From Acidiferrimicrobium sp. IK (lineage in GTDB: Bacteria; Actinomycetota; Acidimicrobiia; Acidimicrobiales; Palsa-688), in assembly GCF_025499425.1 (NCBI RefSeq), contig NZ_JAIMCB010000003.1:124001-188000 (forward strand): a DNA stretch of 64,000 bases. The letters are read 5' to 3'. The translations under genes were made by a program, and so were the position numbers. The notes beneath the pieces were generated by a model. The model had not been told where the DNA came from. It saw only the letters and a list, made by a program, of their open reading frames with translations, and did not search any database. Positions 6,759 to 14,946 of this stretch are shown here, piece after piece (positions within the stretch are counted from its first letter, which is position 1; every line of letters begins with the position of its first letter).

Positions 6759-8141
6759 ATGGCGCAGATGCGGGAGTTGTGTGCAAGGCTCGACGCCGTG
6801 TCGGAGAACAGTGTCGAGCGGATCCACAGCTATCTCGGTGCGTATGTCGCTCACTACCGGTCAGCCTATGGGCGCCTGACGTCGAGACCGCCTCGTGGTG
6901 CTGGTTATCCGCCACGACCCCAGCTATCTACGTACCTAGACGACTCTCCGGTCGAGTGCCTCCTCGGCACGAACGGCTGGGCGATTGTGGACAGTGCCGG
7001 TATTCCGCGGAATGAGGCATGGCATATCGCCGGCGGCCCCGCGATGATGATTGACTACCAACCTACAGTGGTCCCTGACTCGATCCGTAAACTTTTAGCG
7101 GAGCAGGGTATCCTTGGGGGCAACATTGGGATATACCGGATAGTTAGTCCCAAGAAACTACCAATTGAAGTGTGGACAGGAAACTTTCCCGCTCCGCTGG
7201 AGGACGTGCAAGCTAACTGCTCTGGTAAGCCCGTGCGAGTTAAGCGTTACAATATTTCATTAGAGGACCTTTTGTCGCGCCTCACCTTCGGCGTCCTAAG
7301 CGTCCTGGACTTCCACATCCCTGACGAAGCCTCCCCCTTCTGGATGACTAGGAAATTGCGCAATATTGGATTTACGACTGCCGACCGCAATTACCGCCAC
7401 TTCTTTCGTTACATAGAGGTAGGAAGACATCTAGATGTCGCAGCTTGGGATCCCAGGTCAACGGCGGCAAGGGTCAGCCTCGACATTCGATGGGACTATG
7501 GCGGGGACCTTCAAGACAGTGGCGGGTCCATCACGTTCCTTGGTTCTGCCGACCCACCCAACTTGGACAAGACCCTTGTAGCGCTTGCTGAAGCAATCAC
7601 GAACCTCGAACGGCTGCTAAACGAGGACCGAGTCGATTCTGAGGATGTGTATCACCAATTCTTGTATGAAAATCCCATATTGATTGACGTGTATGGGTTG
7701 GTGGCGTCGAAGCCTCGCTTCCAATATCCAGGGGGACATTCGCCAATCGGCAAGGAGTATGTCGAACCCGATTTTCTCGTTCAGTACCCGGATGACACCT
7801 ATCGGCTGATCGAATTGGAGCGTCCAGGTAAGCGTCCAGATACGTCCCGAGGAGAAACGCGCGCCCAGCTAACGCAGGCGGCCTTCCAGATCGGGGAGTG
7901 GAAGGATTACATAGCGCGGCATGCGAGCCTACTGAATGATGTCTACCCTGGATTGGTCGCAGGAAACTTTCGGACGGCAATCATTCTGGGCAGGGACAGC
8001 GCTATTGCGTTGCCGCGAGAGTCGAAGCGATATTTGAGCCTTGTTCGTCAGCAACTCGCCGTCGATGAGATCTTCACTTATGACGCCCTTCTCGATCGCG
8101 CCAAGATTGCATATGGGCACCTGTCCGCTCTGACTGTCTGA
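6759..8141 (+). CDS. Shedu (SduA/DUF4263)-like nuclease, candidate anti-phage defence protein
   Basis: 460 aa. The C-terminal 170 residues match the Shedu nuclease domain: FLYENPILID at 301-310, a PD-(D/E)xK-type core with EPDFL (336-340) and LIELERP (350-356), a downstream Gln-Trp helix QIGEWKDYI (377-385), then AIILGRDS and FTYDALLDRA (439-448). Known Shedu proteins act as single-gene defence nucleases. The first 290 residues are a separate region I do not recognise and may be the sensor. The third core residue is Glu in IELERP where family members commonly have Lys (ELK), so activity needs proof. Base composition is clearly lower in GC than the chromosome. It sits alone, with the transposase relic upstream. 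Confidence 0.8.
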   Translation: MAQMRELCARLDAVSENSVERIHSYLGAYVAHYRSAYGRLTSRPPRGAGYPPRPQLSTYLDDSPVECLLGTNGWAIVDSAGIPRNEAWHIAGGPAMMIDYQPTVVPDSIRKLLAEQGILGGNIGIYRIVSPKKLPIEVWTGNFPAPLEDVQANCSGKPVRVKRYNISLEDLLSRLTFGVLSVLDFHIPDEASPFWMTRKLRNIGFTTADRNYRHFFRYIEVGRHLDVAAWDPRSTAARVSLDIRWDYGGDLQDSGGSITFLGSADPPNLDKTLVALAEAITNLERLLNEDRVDSEDVYHQFLYENPILIDVYGLVASKPRFQYPGGHSPIGKEYVEPDFLVQYPDDTYRLIELERPGKRPDTSRGETRAQLTQAAFQIGEWKDYIARHASLLNDVYPGLVAGNFRTAIILGRDSAIALPRESKRYLSLVRQQLAVDEIFTYDALLDRAKIAYGHLSALTV

Positions 8142-9148
8142 CGTTGAGGTGCTGGCGAGATATCTGGACAAAGGCCAACAGCAGCAGACCGACGTCGGCG
8201 GCCCCCGTGCTTGATGGTGGTGTGATAGGCGAAGCCTGCTCAAGCCCACGCTGAGTGGTGCTGACGGCCTCGGCTGCCGGCTGCACGATGGAGCTTGGTG
8301 GCGGGTCGGTTACCTGGCGGTCAGACGAAGTATCTTCGCTCGGGTCCACGGGCGGGTCACGACGATCGGCGGGCGGTGCTCGGCGGCGTTTACGGGAAGC
8401 CGCCGAGGAAGTGGTCCCGTTGCATCCGCGAAGTCGCCAATAACGTCTGTGGCAGACGTCCGGGGCTTTTCATGCTGTCCGTGTCAGTCCTCGTCCTCCG
8501 CTCGTCATCCTGGAGGACGACGCACCGCCTCATCCGCGACGGTAGGCCCTATGTGCCCATCGAGGCGGCCAGGGAGTGTGGCCACGGGCGGGACAGGATC
8601 CCTCCGCGGACGTGGCGAAGGCGTTGCCGGTGATCGTAGGGTCCAGTCCAGCGACCGTGCTGCTCCCCGTGGTGGTCGTGCCGTCATTGTCGACCGACAC
8701 CGTCTCGAGCAGTGCAGGGTGATCGCCCGGCCGCTCTCGCCACCAACCACAGCACAGAAGTTCTCTGATCTCGTGCACCTGAACCTCCCTGGAGCTCATC
8801 GCCCCGTTCGTGGGCTGCTGTCGGGTCAGGGTGCGACTTACCTTTCCTTCCGACGGCCCGCTGCTGATGGCGGCGGACGAGGAGGTAACCAGGACTTCCG
8901 GGGCTCTCGACCCCCCGGATCGAGAGGAGTACTCGTTGACTGCATGCCCGTTTGCTGCATGGACTTGTCCCGGTGCCGTGACCAAAACGTGACCACGCAT
9001 AAGGCCTGGTAGCGGCACTGCGTACGCAGTTCTCGGCTTCCAAGTGCGGTAGAAGCCCCCGCCATCAAGCCCACGTGAGCCGCCTGAGCTGCTGTTATGC
9101 GGTCGCCGGTTGAATACCCATCGAGATAATCTTCACCCCCTAGACGTG
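8142..9148. other. no convincing gene (about 1 kb, island right end)
   Basis: Open frames on both strands are short, overlapping and of mixed composition, with none recognisable. It looks like eroded DNA. It holds the right-end octamers at 8977-8995 and ends at the second tRNA-Val copy. Confidence 0.45.
8977..8995 (+). promoter_or_regulatory. right-end octamer pair
   Basis: CGTGACCA at 8977-8984 and again at 8988-8995, 11 bp apart (one helical turn), about 155 bp inside the right att copy. Same octamer as the left-end array. No other exact copies were noticed inside the island. Confidence 0.5.
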
Positions 9149-9190
9149 CTTACAAGGCGGTGGTCGGGGGTTCGAGTCCCTCAGCGCCCA
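9149..9190 (+). repeat. right attachment site (partial tRNA-Val copy)
   Basis: Repeats the 3' part of tRNA-Val (anticodon loop to discriminator A) with three transitions relative to 2652-2694. No 5' half of a tRNA precedes it, so it is not a tRNA gene. Directly to the right begins the integrase fragment, the usual att-int arrangement of another element. Confidence 0.75.
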
Positions 9191-9233
9191 CTCACAAACC
9201 CCCAGCTCAGAGGGGTTTCGTCCCCTGGGTACG

Positions 9234-9548
9234 TCAGCCGGGGGCTGCCGCCGAAGGGCGCATCGCGCGTCTATCGCGCGGACGGAGGCGTTCGCTGACG
9301 GCCTCGGCGGCAGCGCGGTCGGCTTCCGCGGTAGCCCTGGCGTAGATCTGCAGGGTCAGCACCGGCGTCGAATGGCCGCGCCGGCTCTGGACCGTCTTGA
9401 TGTCGAGGCCGGGCGCAACGAGGGCGGTCGCCGCGTTCGAGCGGAGATCGTGGAAGCGCAGTCCGTCGAGGCCTGCCGCTCGGGTGGCTGGTACCCAGAT
9501 CCGGTACCGCCAGTTGTTGTACTGCAGCGGGGTACTGTAAGTGGACAG
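9234..9548 (-). pseudogene. tyrosine recombinase (phage integrase), C-terminal fragment
   Basis: The fragment reads LSTYSTPLQYNNWRYRIWVP, then GLRFHDLRSNAATALVAPGL, DIKTVQSRRGHSTPVLTLQI and YARATAEADRAAAEAVSERL. It contains the catalytic HxxR box (HDLR), the RGHS box and the nucleophile-region tyrosine (QIYA). The N-terminal two thirds, including the first catalytic Arg, are missing; a stop (TAA) closes the frame at 9549. The fragment points toward the att copy at 9149-9190, so it was the integrase of an element using that tRNA site. An IS256-like fragment lies directly upstream. Confidence 0.85.
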
Positions 9549-9584
9549 TTACACCGTTGTAGTTACACTCCCCGGACCGGTGTT

Positions 9585-9858
9585 GCCTGAGATCACCGTC
9601 TTGGTTCGGTTGCCGTTGCGGATATTCTCTGCGCCGGTCCCGGCCGGGTCATGCTTGGCGTAGCCGAGATGATCGGTCATCTCCTCGCCCAAGGCCATCT
9701 CGATCACCGACTTCGTCAACGACTTGAGCAGCCCGTCAGGCGGTCAGCGACAGGCCCTTCTCCTTGGCCACGCGGACCAGCTCGACCGCGGCCTGCTGCT
9801 CCGCGGTCACCTCCGCCGGCGGCTTGCGCTTAGCCATCTCGTCCAGTGTTGCAGTCAT
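9585..9858 (-). pseudogene. IS256-family (Mutator-type) transposase, N-terminal fragment
   Basis: From ATG 9858: MTATLDEMAKRKPPAEVTAE, then VAKEKGLSLTA. After a frameshift it continues LLKSLTKSVIEMALGEEMTD, HLGYAKHDPAGTGAENIRNG and NRTKTVISG. The HLGYxKHDPAG...NxRNGxRxKT block is typical of the N-terminus of IS256-type transposases. The catalytic domain is absent and the fragment stops near the integrase fragment, so a deletion or rearrangement joined the two remnants. Confidence 0.8.
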
Positions 9859-9964
9859 GTCTGCACCCTCCTCGCCGAGCTCTCCGCTCAGCGTTTCAGG
9901 CCAGAAACACCGTTAGGTGGACATCCCCCACTAGGTGTCCGACCCAGTGGGGGATGCCCATGGG

Positions 9965-11206
9965 CTAGCCAGGCTTTGTAGAAAGGAGCGCTTGGAGGCG
10001 GGTGCGGATAACCACGCTGAGCGCCTCGGGTGCGCCTTCGGCATCGAGTGCGGCCAGGAGGTGCTCGGCGGTGGCGGTGGCGGCCCTGCGGGCTGTTTGG
10101 GGAGCGAGCCGCCATCGGACTGCCTCGGCGACAATGTCGTCGAGGGTGACGGCTGAGAGCTTGGTCTTGTGGTTGATGTACATGGCGGCCCGGTCGGGCA
10201 GCTTCGGCCACAGCACGGTGGGGACGGTGTCGTAGAGGGGAGCGAGGCAGACGCTTCCTGGGGTGTCGTGCAGCAGGCTGAGGTTCTTGCCGTGAGCGTC
10301 CCCGTTGCCTATGGCCACCGTGAACGTGACCACGGCCACAAGCCGTTCCAGTTCGCTGAGCGGTTCGGCGGCCCAGCGATCGAGAAGTGCCGCCACTTCG
10401 ACCAGGGCGGGGCCGCCCGCCGCCTCGTATTTGCCCTTCCCGCGGTTGGCATCAGGGTCGCGGCCGAGGGCTTGGCAGGCGTCCTCTTGGTGGACCCGCG
10501 CCACTGTCCCGTCGGCTTCGACGCGCCGGTCGAAGCGGGACACGATGATGCAGGGGAGTTCTGCGATGGTCGCGAGGGTGACATCGACGCTGGTCAGTCC
10601 GACGGTGCGGGCCAGGCGCAGGCAGGCGGCTTCCATGGTGACCAGGCCCGGGTAGCGGCGGTCCTCGATCTTGAGGATGTGGGTCGAGGGTCTGCCGGCG
10701 ACGGGCCGGCCCCAGCCGTCGCCGTCAGCGATGAGCAGCAGCTTGTTCTGTAGGCCAGCGATGGACAGTTCGCTGTCGTGGTGGACGCCGAGGGGATGGT
10801 CTTCGAGGTTGGCGACCTCTTCAGCCAGGCTGACCTGATCGTAGGGCTCGAGGCGGCCCGGGCGGTCCTCCGGCTCAGTGGGCGAGATCACGGTGGCGCC
10901 GGCGACGTCGCGGCCGTAGCGCGCGAGCAGGCCGAAGATGTCGATGGTCGAGACCTTCGCCTGGGCGGCGAGAGCCTGCAGGTGCTGGCCTTCGGGGAGC
11001 ATCCCCTTGAAGTAGACGCCGGCCTTCTGCCGTCTGTCGGTGAGGGGCAGGGAGCACGACAGCACGGGGGTGTTGCGCGGCCATTGCCGCAGGGCCTCCT
11101 TGCTGTAGCGGAGGGTGACGTCGCCGGGACCGGAGGTGGTCAGTTCGGCTACCCGGAATCCGTGCAGCCAGACGCCGAGCGGCTCAGGCCGGGCCATTGC
11201 CACCAT
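9965..11206 (-). CDS. hipA: HipA-family serine/threonine kinase toxin
   Basis: 413 aa, close to E. coli HipA. Features: N-terminal beta-rich subdomain (VWLHGFRVAEL); S148-I-A-G-L-Q-N-K155, corresponding to the flexible phosphoacceptor serine/P-loop segment; catalytic NGDAHGKN at 301-308 (D303); Mg-binding LYD at 324-326. HipA kinases phosphorylate translation factors such as glutamyl-tRNA synthetase and induce dormancy. It overlaps hipB by 23 bp from ATG 11206, or 14 bp if ATG 11197 is used. All catalytic elements look intact. Situated between mobile-element scars and the catabolic operon. Confidence 0.92.
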   Translation of the reverse strand: MVAMARPEPLGVWLHGFRVAELTTSGPGDVTLRYSKEALRQWPRNTPVLSCSLPLTDRRQKAGVYFKGMLPEGQHLQALAAQAKVSTIDIFGLLARYGRDVAGATVISPTEPEDRPGRLEPYDQVSLAEEVANLEDHPLGVHHDSELSIAGLQNKLLLIADGDGWGRPVAGRPSTHILKIEDRRYPGLVTMEAACLRLARTVGLTSVDVTLATIAELPCIIVSRFDRRVEADGTVARVHQEDACQALGRDPDANRGKGKYEAAGGPALVEVAALLDRWAAEPLSELERLVAVVTFTVAIGNGDAHGKNLSLLHDTPGSVCLAPLYDTVPTVLWPKLPDRAAMYINHKTKLSAVTLDDIVAEAVRWRLAPQTARRAATATAEHLLAALDAEGAPEALSVVIRTRLQALLSTKPG

Positions 11207-11420
11207 CGAAGGTGATCGTGACGGTGGCTCCGAGCCGGCGAGTCAGCCTGAGGAGATGATCAAGGACGGGGGTCGAACGGCCAGCTTCGAGCTTGGCCAA
11301 CCAAGGGCGCGACAACCCTCCCTGCTCCGCCAGCTCACTCTGGGTCAGGCCATGAGCGTGCCGGAGCTCGGCTATGGCCCGGCCGAAATCCCCTCCCGAG
11401 CGTACGATCCACGTCTGCAT
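11184..11420 (-). CDS. hipB: HipB-like XRE-family antitoxin/repressor
   Basis: 78 aa with a compact helix-turn-helix: FGRAIAELRHAHGLTQSELA, then EQGGLSRPWLAKLEAGRSTP, then LDHLLRLTRRLGATVTITFD. ATG 11420 is preferred because GGAGGG lies 5 nt upstream; a GTG at 11426 would sit inside that ribosome site. HipB neutralises HipA and represses the operon as a dimer. Three matching palindromes lie within about 110 bp upstream. The stop overlaps hipA, giving translational coupling. Confidence 0.92.
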   Translation of the reverse strand: MQTWIVRSGGDFGRAIAELRHAHGLTQSELAEQGGLSRPWLAKLEAGRSTPVLDHLLRLTRRLGATVTITFDGGNGPA

Positions 11421-11438
11421 CCACACCCTCCAGGTGTA

Positions 11439-11529
11439 TGTGCCTCATCAGGCACATCCTCAGCATACCTCAATTGTGCCTCCTCGGGCACACTTAGCAC
11501 TCATCTCAGATTGTGCCCGGAGGGTCACA
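11439..11529. promoter_or_regulatory. three palindromic HipB operators
   Basis: Site 1, 11439-11456: TGTGCCTCATCAGGCACA (7-bp perfect arms). Site 2, 11475-11492: TGTGCCTCCTCGGGCACA (6-bp perfect arms). Site 3, 11512-11529: TGTGCCCGGAGGGTCACA (one mismatch). Starts are 36 and 37 bp apart, about 3.5 helical turns. Site 1 begins 19 bp before the hipB ATG. Site 3 overlaps the stop of the gene at 11525. The regular array implies cooperative autorepression. Confidence 0.75.
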
Positions 11530-11854
11530 TCGGGTTGCCACTGGTGAACCACAACTTGCGCCTTTGACCGGGTCGTCGAGCCGGGGGTCCTGCCGTCAGC
11601 TCCGGTCGTGGGCTGAGGGTCTCGTCGAGCAGGAAGGCTGGGACGAGGTGCTGGTCGTCCCCGTCGATGACGAACAGCTGCCGACGCGGACACCACTCGG
11701 CGATCAACTGGGAAGCCCAGGCCACCGTGACGCGGCGCCCGGCGGCCAGCTGCTCCACCGTGATAGAGCCACCGGCGCGTAGGTCGGCATGGAGCCGCTC
11801 ACGACGCCGGGCGGTTTCAACCGCAGCGAGCTCAGGATCGGGGAGTTCGTCCAT
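11525..11854 (-). CDS. hypothetical protein upstream of hipBA, possible HTH
   Basis: About 109 aa from ATG 11854 (GGGAGGA upstream); longer starts at 11875 or 11953 are possible. The centre reads GGSITVEQLAAGRRVTVAWA and QLIAEWCPRRQLFVIDGDDQ, then HLVPAFLLDE. This LTxxELA...aWxxxxrLfxv...xxPAFqfD pattern resembles short DNA-binding partners of RES or MbcA-type toxins, but I cannot assign it securely. Same strand as hipBA and ending inside operator site 3, so it may be read into hipB or be controlled by the same repressor. Confidence 0.5.
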   Translation of the reverse strand: MDELPDPELAAVETARRRERLHADLRAGGSITVEQLAAGRRVTVAWASQLIAEWCPRRQLFVIDGDDQHLVPAFLLDETLSPRPELTAGPPARRPGQRRKLWFTSGNPM

Positions 11855-11980
11855 GCACCGCACGTCCTCCCGCATCACCCCGCCGTCGTGCAAAGCACGA
11901 CCGGACCAGCCCGGCACAGTGGGTGGAATGAGCCGGTAGTCGCGAGGGCCCAAGCAGTGAAATCACGGGGCCGACCTCGC

Positions 11981-12038
11981 TTGCACGGCTTCTGCCTTCA
12001 GACTTCGCAAGAGCCGAGCAGGGGTCGGTTGCACGGCT
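11981..12038 (+). repeat. direct repeat in the promoter region of the meta-cleavage operon
   Basis: TTGCACGGCT occurs at 11981-11990 and 12029-12038, 48 bp apart, in the 336-bp gap between the gene at 11854 and the hydratase at 12191. Spacing fits two activator or repressor half-sites on one face of the helix. No regulator gene of the operon is adjacent. Confidence 0.35.
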
Positions 12039-12190
12039 ACAACACCCGGCCACCCACCGTGGTCATCCGGCCCCGGAAGTGCGGATCCAACAGGGGCGAT
12101 CCCCGGTCCCGTCCCGCTGAGCGGAACCGCATGGTTGACCCCCCTTCACCGGAACCGAAGGATGGAGCGAGGTACCAGGAGGGAGAGCAG

Positions 12191-12976
12191 ATGGCCGACG
12201 CGGGCCGGTGGCAAGGCGCGGCCGATGCGCTGTGGGATGCGCAGCGGGACGGCAAGCCCATCGAACCGCTGAGCGATGACTGGCCGGACTTCGGCGTCGA
12301 CGACGCGTACCAAGTGCAGCTGGTGAACATCGAGCGGCGCTTGGCGGCCGGCGGTGTCGTCCGGGGCCACAAGGTCGGGTTGTCTTCCCGGGCCATGCAG
12401 CAGATGCTCGGCGTCCACGAGCCCGACTACGGCCACCTCCTCGACGACATGTTCTTCTACGAGCACGACCCCATCGACACCGGACGGTTCATCCAGCCCC
12501 GCGCCGAGATCGAGGTCGCGGTGGTGCTACGTACCGGCCTGGCGGGTCCCGGCGTAACCGTGGCCGACGTGCTCCGGGCCGTGGACTTCCTCCTACCGTC
12601 GATCGAGATCGTCGACTCGAGAGTGGTCGACTGGCGGATCCGGATCCAAGACACGATCGCCGACAACGCCTCATCGGCAGGTGTCGTGCTCGGCGGTCGC
12701 CCCACCAGCCTCAGCGGGCTGGACCCGGCCCTGATCGGCGCCTTGCTGCGCAAGAACGGAGAGATTGTCGAGACCGGCTGCAGCGGCGCGGTTCTCGGCA
12801 ACCCGATAACCGCGGTGGCGTGGCTGGCCAACAAGGTGGCCGCCTTCGGAGTGACCCTCGAAGCCGGCCAGATCGTGATGCCCGGCGCTTGCACCCGGAT
12901 GGTCGAGGTCGCGCCCGGCGACGTCATCCGCGCCGAGTTCGACGTGCTCGGCGACGTGACCGCCCGCTTCTGCTGA
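12191..12976 (+). CDS. dmpE: 2-oxopent-4-enoate (2-hydroxypenta-2,4-dienoate) hydratase
   Basis: 261 aa, fumarylacetoacetase-fold family. It hydrates 2-hydroxypenta-2,4-dienoate to 4-hydroxy-2-oxovalerate in meta-cleavage pathways. The DmpE/MhpD-specific run is visible: [32 protein letters not shown] with the metal-binding ExE, and [23 protein letters not shown] 12191 follows GGAGGGAGAG. First gene of a tight four-gene set; distinguished from the related decarboxylase at 14943 by LGVHEPDYG and DWRIRIQD. The symbol follows Pseudomonas usage; steroid degraders call it hsaE. Confidence 0.88.
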   Translation: MADAGRWQGAADALWDAQRDGKPIEPLSDDWPDFGVDDAYQVQLVNIERRLAAGGVVRGHKVGLSSRAMQQMLGVHEPDYGHLLDDMFFYEHDPIDTGRFIQPRAEIEVAVVLRTGLAGPGVTVADVLRAVDFLLPSIEIVDSRVVDWRIRIQDTIADNASSAGVVLGGRPTSLSGLDPALIGALLRKNGEIVETGCSGAVLGNPITAVAWLANKVAAFGVTLEAGQIVMPGACTRMVEVAPGDVIRAEFDVLGDVTARFC

Positions 12977-13004
12977 CCCACCCGCTCGACACCACGGAGG
13001 TCCC

Positions 13005-13898
13005 ATGACAAACAAGGTCACCGCCGCCATCGTCGGTCCCGGCAACATCGGGACCGACCTGCTCTACAAACTCCTGCGCTCCGAGGTCATCGAGCCCCGC
13101 TACATGGTCGGGGTCGACCCGGACTCAGCCGGCCTGCGCCTGGCCGCCGACCTCGGGCTGGAGGCCTCCAGTGACGGCGTCGACTGGCTCCTCGCCCGGC
13201 CGGAGCCGCCGGCGCTGGTCTTCGAGGCCACCAGCGCCTACGTCCATGTCCGCAACGCGCCCCGCTACGAGGAGGCCGGGATTCGAGCCATCGACCTGAC
13301 GCCAGCGGCCCGAGGGCCCTACGTGGTGCCCCCGGTGAACCTCCACGAGCACATCGGCGCCATGAACCTCAATATGGTCACCTGTGGCGGCCAGGCCACC
13401 ATCCCGATGGTGCACGCGGTGAGCCGGGTCGCCCCGGTCGACTACGCCGAGATCGTCGCCACTGTCGCCTCCGCTTCGGCCGGGCCCGGGACCCGCAACA
13501 ACATCGACGAGTTCACCCGGACCACATCCAGGGCGGTAGAGGTCCTCGGGGGTGCAGGTCGCGGGAAGGCCATCATCATCCTCAACCCGGCCGATCCTCC
13601 GCTGATCATGCGGGACACCATCTACTGCTCGCTCGACCCGGCGACCGACCGGGGCAAAGTCGCCCAGTCGGTGCGCGACATGGTTGTCGAGGTCCAGGGC
13701 TATGTGCCCGGCTACCGGCTGCGCGGCGAGCCGCAGTTCGACGACAGCGACGGATCCCTAAGAGTGGCGATCTTCATCGAGGTCGAGGGAGCCGGGGACT
13801 TCCTGCCGCCGTACTCCGGCAACTTGGACATCATGACCGCCGCCGCGACCAAGACCGGTGAGGAGCTGGCCTCGGCCCTCCTCGGCGCGAGGAGCTGA
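13005..13898 (+). CDS. dmpF: acetaldehyde dehydrogenase (acylating)
   Basis: 297 aa. Converts acetaldehyde, CoA and NAD+ to acetyl-CoA. [20 protein letters not shown] is the NAD-binding GxGxx[20 protein letters not shown] holds the catalytic cysteine. [20 protein letters not shown] and [18 protein letters not shown] are family signatures. Forms a channelling complex with the aldolase encoded next, whose ATG is 5 bp after this stop. Equivalent to MhpF/HsaG. Length is normal and no lesions are seen. Confidence 0.95.
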   Translation: MTNKVTAAIVGPGNIGTDLLYKLLRSEVIEPRYMVGVDPDSAGLRLAADLGLEASSDGVDWLLARPEPPALVFEATSAYVHVRNAPRYEEAGIRAIDLTPAARGPYVVPPVNLHEHIGAMNLNMVTCGGQATIPMVHAVSRVAPVDYAEIVATVASASAGPGTRNNIDEFTRTTSRAVEVLGGAGRGKAIIILNPADPPLIMRDTIYCSLDPATDRGKVAQSVRDMVVEVQGYVPGYRLRGEPQFDDSDGSLRVAIFIEVEGAGDFLPPYSGNLDIMTAAATKTGEELASALLGARS

Positions 13899-13902
13899 CC
13901 GC

Positions 13903-14946
13903 ATGCCCTACTCCGACACCCTCGACATCCGACTCACCGACACCAGCCTCCGTGACGGGTCCCACGCCAAGCGCCACCAGTTCACCGTCGACCAGGTGCG
14001 CTCCACTGTGAGCGCCCTCGACGCGGTCGGCATGCCTGTGATCGAGGTCAGCCACGGCGACGGGCTGGGCGGATCGTCCTACAACTACGGGCTGTCACTC
14101 ACCGACGAGATGGCCCTCATCGACACCGCAGTGCAAACCGCCACCCGGGCCAAGATCGCCGCGTTGATGCTGCCCGGGTTGGGCACCAAGGACGACATCA
14201 AGATGGCCGCGGACCTGGGCCTGTCGATCATCCGCGTCGCCACCCACTGCACCGAGGCCGACATCTCGATCCAGCACTTCGGGCTGGCCAGGGAGTTGCA
14301 GCTCGAGACGGTCGGGTTCTTGATGATGGCGCACAGCCAGCCCCCAGAGGTCCTGGCCGCGCAGGCCCGCATCATGGCCGACGCCGGTTGCCAGTGCGTT
14401 TATGTCGTCGACTCCGCTGGTGCGATGATCCTCGAGGACGCCGGCCGGAGGGTCGAAGCGGTGCGCGCCGAGCTGGGCGACGACGCCCAGGTCGGCTTCC
14501 ACGCCCACGAGAACCTGGGGCTGTCGGTGGCCAACACTGTCAGCGCGGTTCGGGCCGGAGCGCTTCAGATAGACGGTTCGACCCGTTCCTTCGGCGCCGG
14601 CGCCGGCAACACGCCCCTCGAGTGCTTCGTCGCCGTCGCGGAGCGACTCGGGATCCGAACCGGGATCGACGTCCTCGGACTGCTCGACGTGGCCGAGGAC
14701 GTAGTGCGCCCGATCATGGACGCCGAGTGCGTCAAGGATCGCCTGGCGATCATCATGGGATACGCGGGCGTCTACTCGTCGTTCCTCAAGCACGCCTACC
14801 GGGCGGCGGACCGCTACGACGTCAGCGGCGCGGAGATCCTCCTCGAGTGCGGCCGCCAGCACCTCGTCGGCGGCCAGGAGGACCAGATCATCCACATCGC
14901 CGCGACGCTGGCCGAGGCTGGTCCGCTGGCGGAAGCCGCCCGGTGA
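13903..14946 (+). CDS. dmpG: 4-hydroxy-2-oxovalerate aldolase
   Basis: 347 aa, HMG-CoA lyase-like TIM barrel. Cleaves 4-hydroxy-2-oxovalerate to pyruvate and acetaldehyde, passing the latter to the dehydrogenase encoded upstream. Signatures: [18 protein letters not shown] (metal-binding RD), [42 protein letters not shown] (HxH metal ligands), [21 protein letters not shown] 13903 was chosen because the RD motif then lies at the usual distance from the N-terminus. Its stop overlaps the GTG of the decarboxylase gene. Equivalent to MhpE/HsaF. Confidence 0.96.
   Translation: MPYSDTLDIRLTDTSLRDGSHAKRHQFTVDQVRSTVSALDAVGMPVIEVSHGDGLGGSSYNYGLSLTDEMALIDTAVQTATRAKIAALMLPGLGTKDDIKMAADLGLSIIRVATHCTEADISIQHFGLARELQLETVGFLMMAHSQPPEVLAAQARIMADAGCQCVYVVDSAGAMILEDAGRRVEAVRAELGDDAQVGFHAHENLGLSVANTVSAVRAGALQIDGSTRSFGAGAGNTPLECFVAVAERLGIRTGIDVLGLLDVAEDVVRPIMDAECVKDRLAIIMGYAGVYSSFLKHAYRAADRYDVSGAEILLECGRQHLVGGQEDQIIHIAATLAEAGPLAEAAR

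Larger units (their letters stand above)
2652..9190. mobile_element. tRNA-Val integrated genomic island
   Basis: Bounded by the 3' half of tRNA-Val (2652-2694) and an imperfect second copy (9149-9190). Just inside both ends are copies of the octamer CGTGACCA. Contents: ribbon-helix-helix-like genes, an HU-like gene, a KGGKARA-motif gene, a P63C gene, an IS1-like pseudogene and a Shedu-type nuclease gene. Several of these have visibly lower GC and rarer codons than the flanking operons. No integrase gene lies inside, so the unit would need one in trans; only an integrase fragment remains outside the right end (9234-9548). The three mismatches between end copies suggest an old insertion or accretion of more than one element. 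Confidence 0.7.

Noticed and set aside
8142-9148. Several overlapping open frames of 60-190 codons
   Set aside because: None has a recognisable domain, good ribosome site or consistent codon bias; treated as eroded non-coding DNA.
9149-9190. A second tRNA-Val gene
   Set aside because: Only the 3' half is present; no acceptor 5' strand or D arm precedes it, so it is an attachment-site copy.
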